A DNA stretch of 6,477 nt from an uncultured Bacilli bacterium (lineage in GTDB: Bacteria > Bacillota_I > Bacilli_A > RF39 > UBA660). The stretch lies in assembly GCA_910587745.1 (NCBI GenBank), contig CAJUNE010000044.1, forward strand, positions 1-6,477, in the 5' to 3' direction. Shown piece after piece: positions 5,120 through 6,477 of the stretch (position 1 is its first letter; each line of letters starts with the position of its first letter). The notes below the pieces were generated by a model. That model ran no database searches. It had not been told where the DNA came from and saw only the letters and a program-made list of their open reading frames with translations. A program made the position numbers and the translations under genes.

Positions 5120-6477
5120 ATGAAAGGATTAGAAGATATAACCAGTCGTGATGTTGATTTTGCCAAATGGTATACTGACGTTGTAACTAAAGCGAACTTA
5201 GTTGATTATTCAAATGTTAAAGGAAGTATGATTATCTGTCCTTATGGATATGCTATATGGGAAAGTATGCAAAATGTCTTAGATAAAATGTTTAAAGAAA
5301 CAGGACACGAAAATGTTCAAATGCCAATGTTTATCCCTGAAAGTTTATTAAATGTCGAAAAAAATCATATTGAGGGTTTTGCACCTGAAGTAGCTTGGGT
5401 AACGCATGGTGGTAAAGATGAATTAGAAGAAAGAATGTGTGTTAGACCTACCAGTGAAGTTTTATTTTGTGATTATTATAAAAAAATAATCAAATCATAT
5501 CGTGATTTACCAAAATTATACAATCAGTGGTGTACTATTGTCAGATGGGAAAAAACAACTAGACCATTTTTACGCAGTAGAGAAATATTATGGCAAGAAG
5601 GACACACAATGCATGCTACAAAAGAAGAAGCGATTGAAGAAACACTTAGAATGCTACATGTATATGAAGATTTCCAAAGAAATTATCTAGCTATACCAGT
5701 AATAATTGGTAAAAAAACGGAAAAAGAAAAATTCGCTGGAGCCGAGGCATCATATTCACTTGAAGCAATGATGTATGATGGCGTTGCCTTACAAAATGGA
5801 ACTAGCCATTATTTTGGTGATGGTTTTGCGAAAGCCTTTGGAATTGAATTTTTAAATAAAGAAAACAAATTGGTAACACCTTTTCAAACAAGTTGGGGAG
5901 TAACAACCAGAATGATTGGTTCATTAATTATGGTTCATGGTGATGATCGAGGATTAGTAATACCTCCTAATATTGCGCCTACTAAAGTTATGATTATACC
6001 AATCGGTGATAAAGAAGAAATAACTGTTATTACTAATAAAATTAGTGATGATTTAAAAAATAATAATATTAGCTTTAAAGTAGATAATAGCAATAAAACT
6101 CCAGGTTTTAAATTCGCTGAAGCTGAGGTTAAAGGATATCCAGTTAGAATAGAAATTGGTATGCGTGATTTAGAAAATAAAGAAGTTACGATTGTAAGAC
6201 GTGATACATTAGAAAAAATAAAAGTAAAAACTGATAATGTAATAGAAGAATTAAATGAATTATTTCCACAAATTCAAGATAATATGTATGAGAGAGCTTT
6301 AAAAAGAAGAGATGAAATGATTTATGATGCTAAAAATTATGAAGAATTTACAGAAATTGCCAAGAATAGACCAGGTTTTATCAAAACAAACTGGTGTGGG
6401 GATATTGCATGTGAAGATAAAATCAAAGATGATTTTAGTATGAAAAGTCGTTGTTTAATTGAAGATGAAAAAATAAG
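5120..6477 (+). CDS. proS: Prolyl-tRNA synthetase, archaeal/eukaryotic-like type 3, 3' end cut by the window
   Basis: ProS is a cytoplasmic class II aminoacyl-tRNA synthetase that attaches proline to tRNA-Pro. The frame is open for 452 codons to the window end. Class II motif 1 lies near residues 35-71 (GSMIICPYGYAIWESM). CVRPTSEV (107-114) forms part of the active site. Motif 2 is VRWEKTTRPFLRSREILWQE (141-160), followed by GHT, and motif 3 is TSWGVTTRMIGSLIMVHGDD (257-276). An anticodon-binding domain follows at about 288-385. A C-terminal extension begins the zinc-binding region with WCGDIACEDKI (425-435) and C445. The roughly 180-aa editing insertion of bacterial-type ProRS is absent between motifs 2 and 3, and the C-terminal zinc region is typical of the type 3 form. 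Relatives are about 475-480 aa, so roughly 25 residues with the last zinc ligands lie past the window. It is the last visible gene of the operon. Confidence 0.96.
   Translation, partial: MKGLEDITSRDVDFAKWYTDVVTKANLVDYSNVKGSMIICPYGYAIWESMQNVLDKMFKETGHENVQMPMFIPESLLNVEKNHIEGFAPEVAWVTHGGKDELEERMCVRPTSEVLFCDYYKKIIKSYRDLPKLYNQWCTIVRWEKTTRPFLRSREILWQEGHTMHATKEEAIEETLRMLHVYEDFQRNYLAIPVIIGKKTEKEKFAGAEASYSLEAMMYDGVALQNGTSHYFGDGFAKAFGIEFLNKENKLVTPFQTSWGVTTRMIGSLIMVHGDDRGLVIPPNIAPTKVMIIPIGDKEEITVITNKISDDLKNNNISFKVDNSNKTPGFKFAEAEVKGYPVRIEIGMRDLENKEVTIVRRDTLEKIKVKTDNVIEELNELFPQIQDNMYERALKRRDEMIYDAKNYEEFTEIAKNRPGFIKTNWCGDIACEDKIKDDFSMKSRCLIEDEKI

Noticed and set aside
5502..5690. Plus-strand frame of 62 codons
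   Set aside because: It is out of frame within proS, across class II motif 2.

Overview
The window is a very AT-rich, densely packed, all-plus-strand piece of a bacterial chromosome. AGGAGG-type ribosome sites, overlapping stop/start codons and the order nusB–xseA–xseB point to a low-GC Bacillota. The prolyl-tRNA synthetase is the archaeal/eukaryotic-like (type 3) form seen in mollicutes and some clostridia. Together with the base composition, this fits a small-genome Bacilli or mollicute-related lineage, possibly host-associated; that placement is inference. All visible Trp codons are TGG and no frame uses TGA internally, so the standard bacterial code is consistent.

Layout. (1) Positions 2-631: the 3' part of an unrecognised gene, closed by a hairpin-plus-T-run terminator (682-707). 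(2) A promoter (716-744) drives a 254-aa HipA-like/CtkA-like minimal protein kinase (771-1535). (3) A second promoter, almost identical over 30 bp (1569-1597), starts what looks like one long operon: nusB (1615-2010), a second and divergent HipA-like kinase (2013-2807), xseA (2841-4181), a coiled-coil protein with a membrane hairpin (4174-4893), xseB (4893-5108) and proS (5120 to beyond the window end). Gaps in this operon are 33 bp or less, two gene pairs overlap, and no terminator was found inside it.

How the genes fit together. NusB is the rRNA antitermination and transcription-elongation factor. XseA and XseB are the large and small subunits of exonuclease VII, and ProS charges tRNA-Pro. 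In Bacillus subtilis the corresponding order is nusB–folD–xseA–xseB–ispA. Here folD is replaced by a kinase-like gene, a membrane coiled-coil gene sits between the two exonuclease VII subunits, and proS follows xseB.

The most unusual content is the pair of paralogous kinase-like genes on either side of nusB, with no HipB-type antitoxin gene beside them, and the membrane coiled-coil gene inside the exonuclease VII locus. No tRNA, rRNA, CRISPR array, insertion sequence or attachment site was seen. No gene-free stretch exceeds 300 bases; the two largest gaps (632-770 and 1536-1614) hold the terminator and promoters described.
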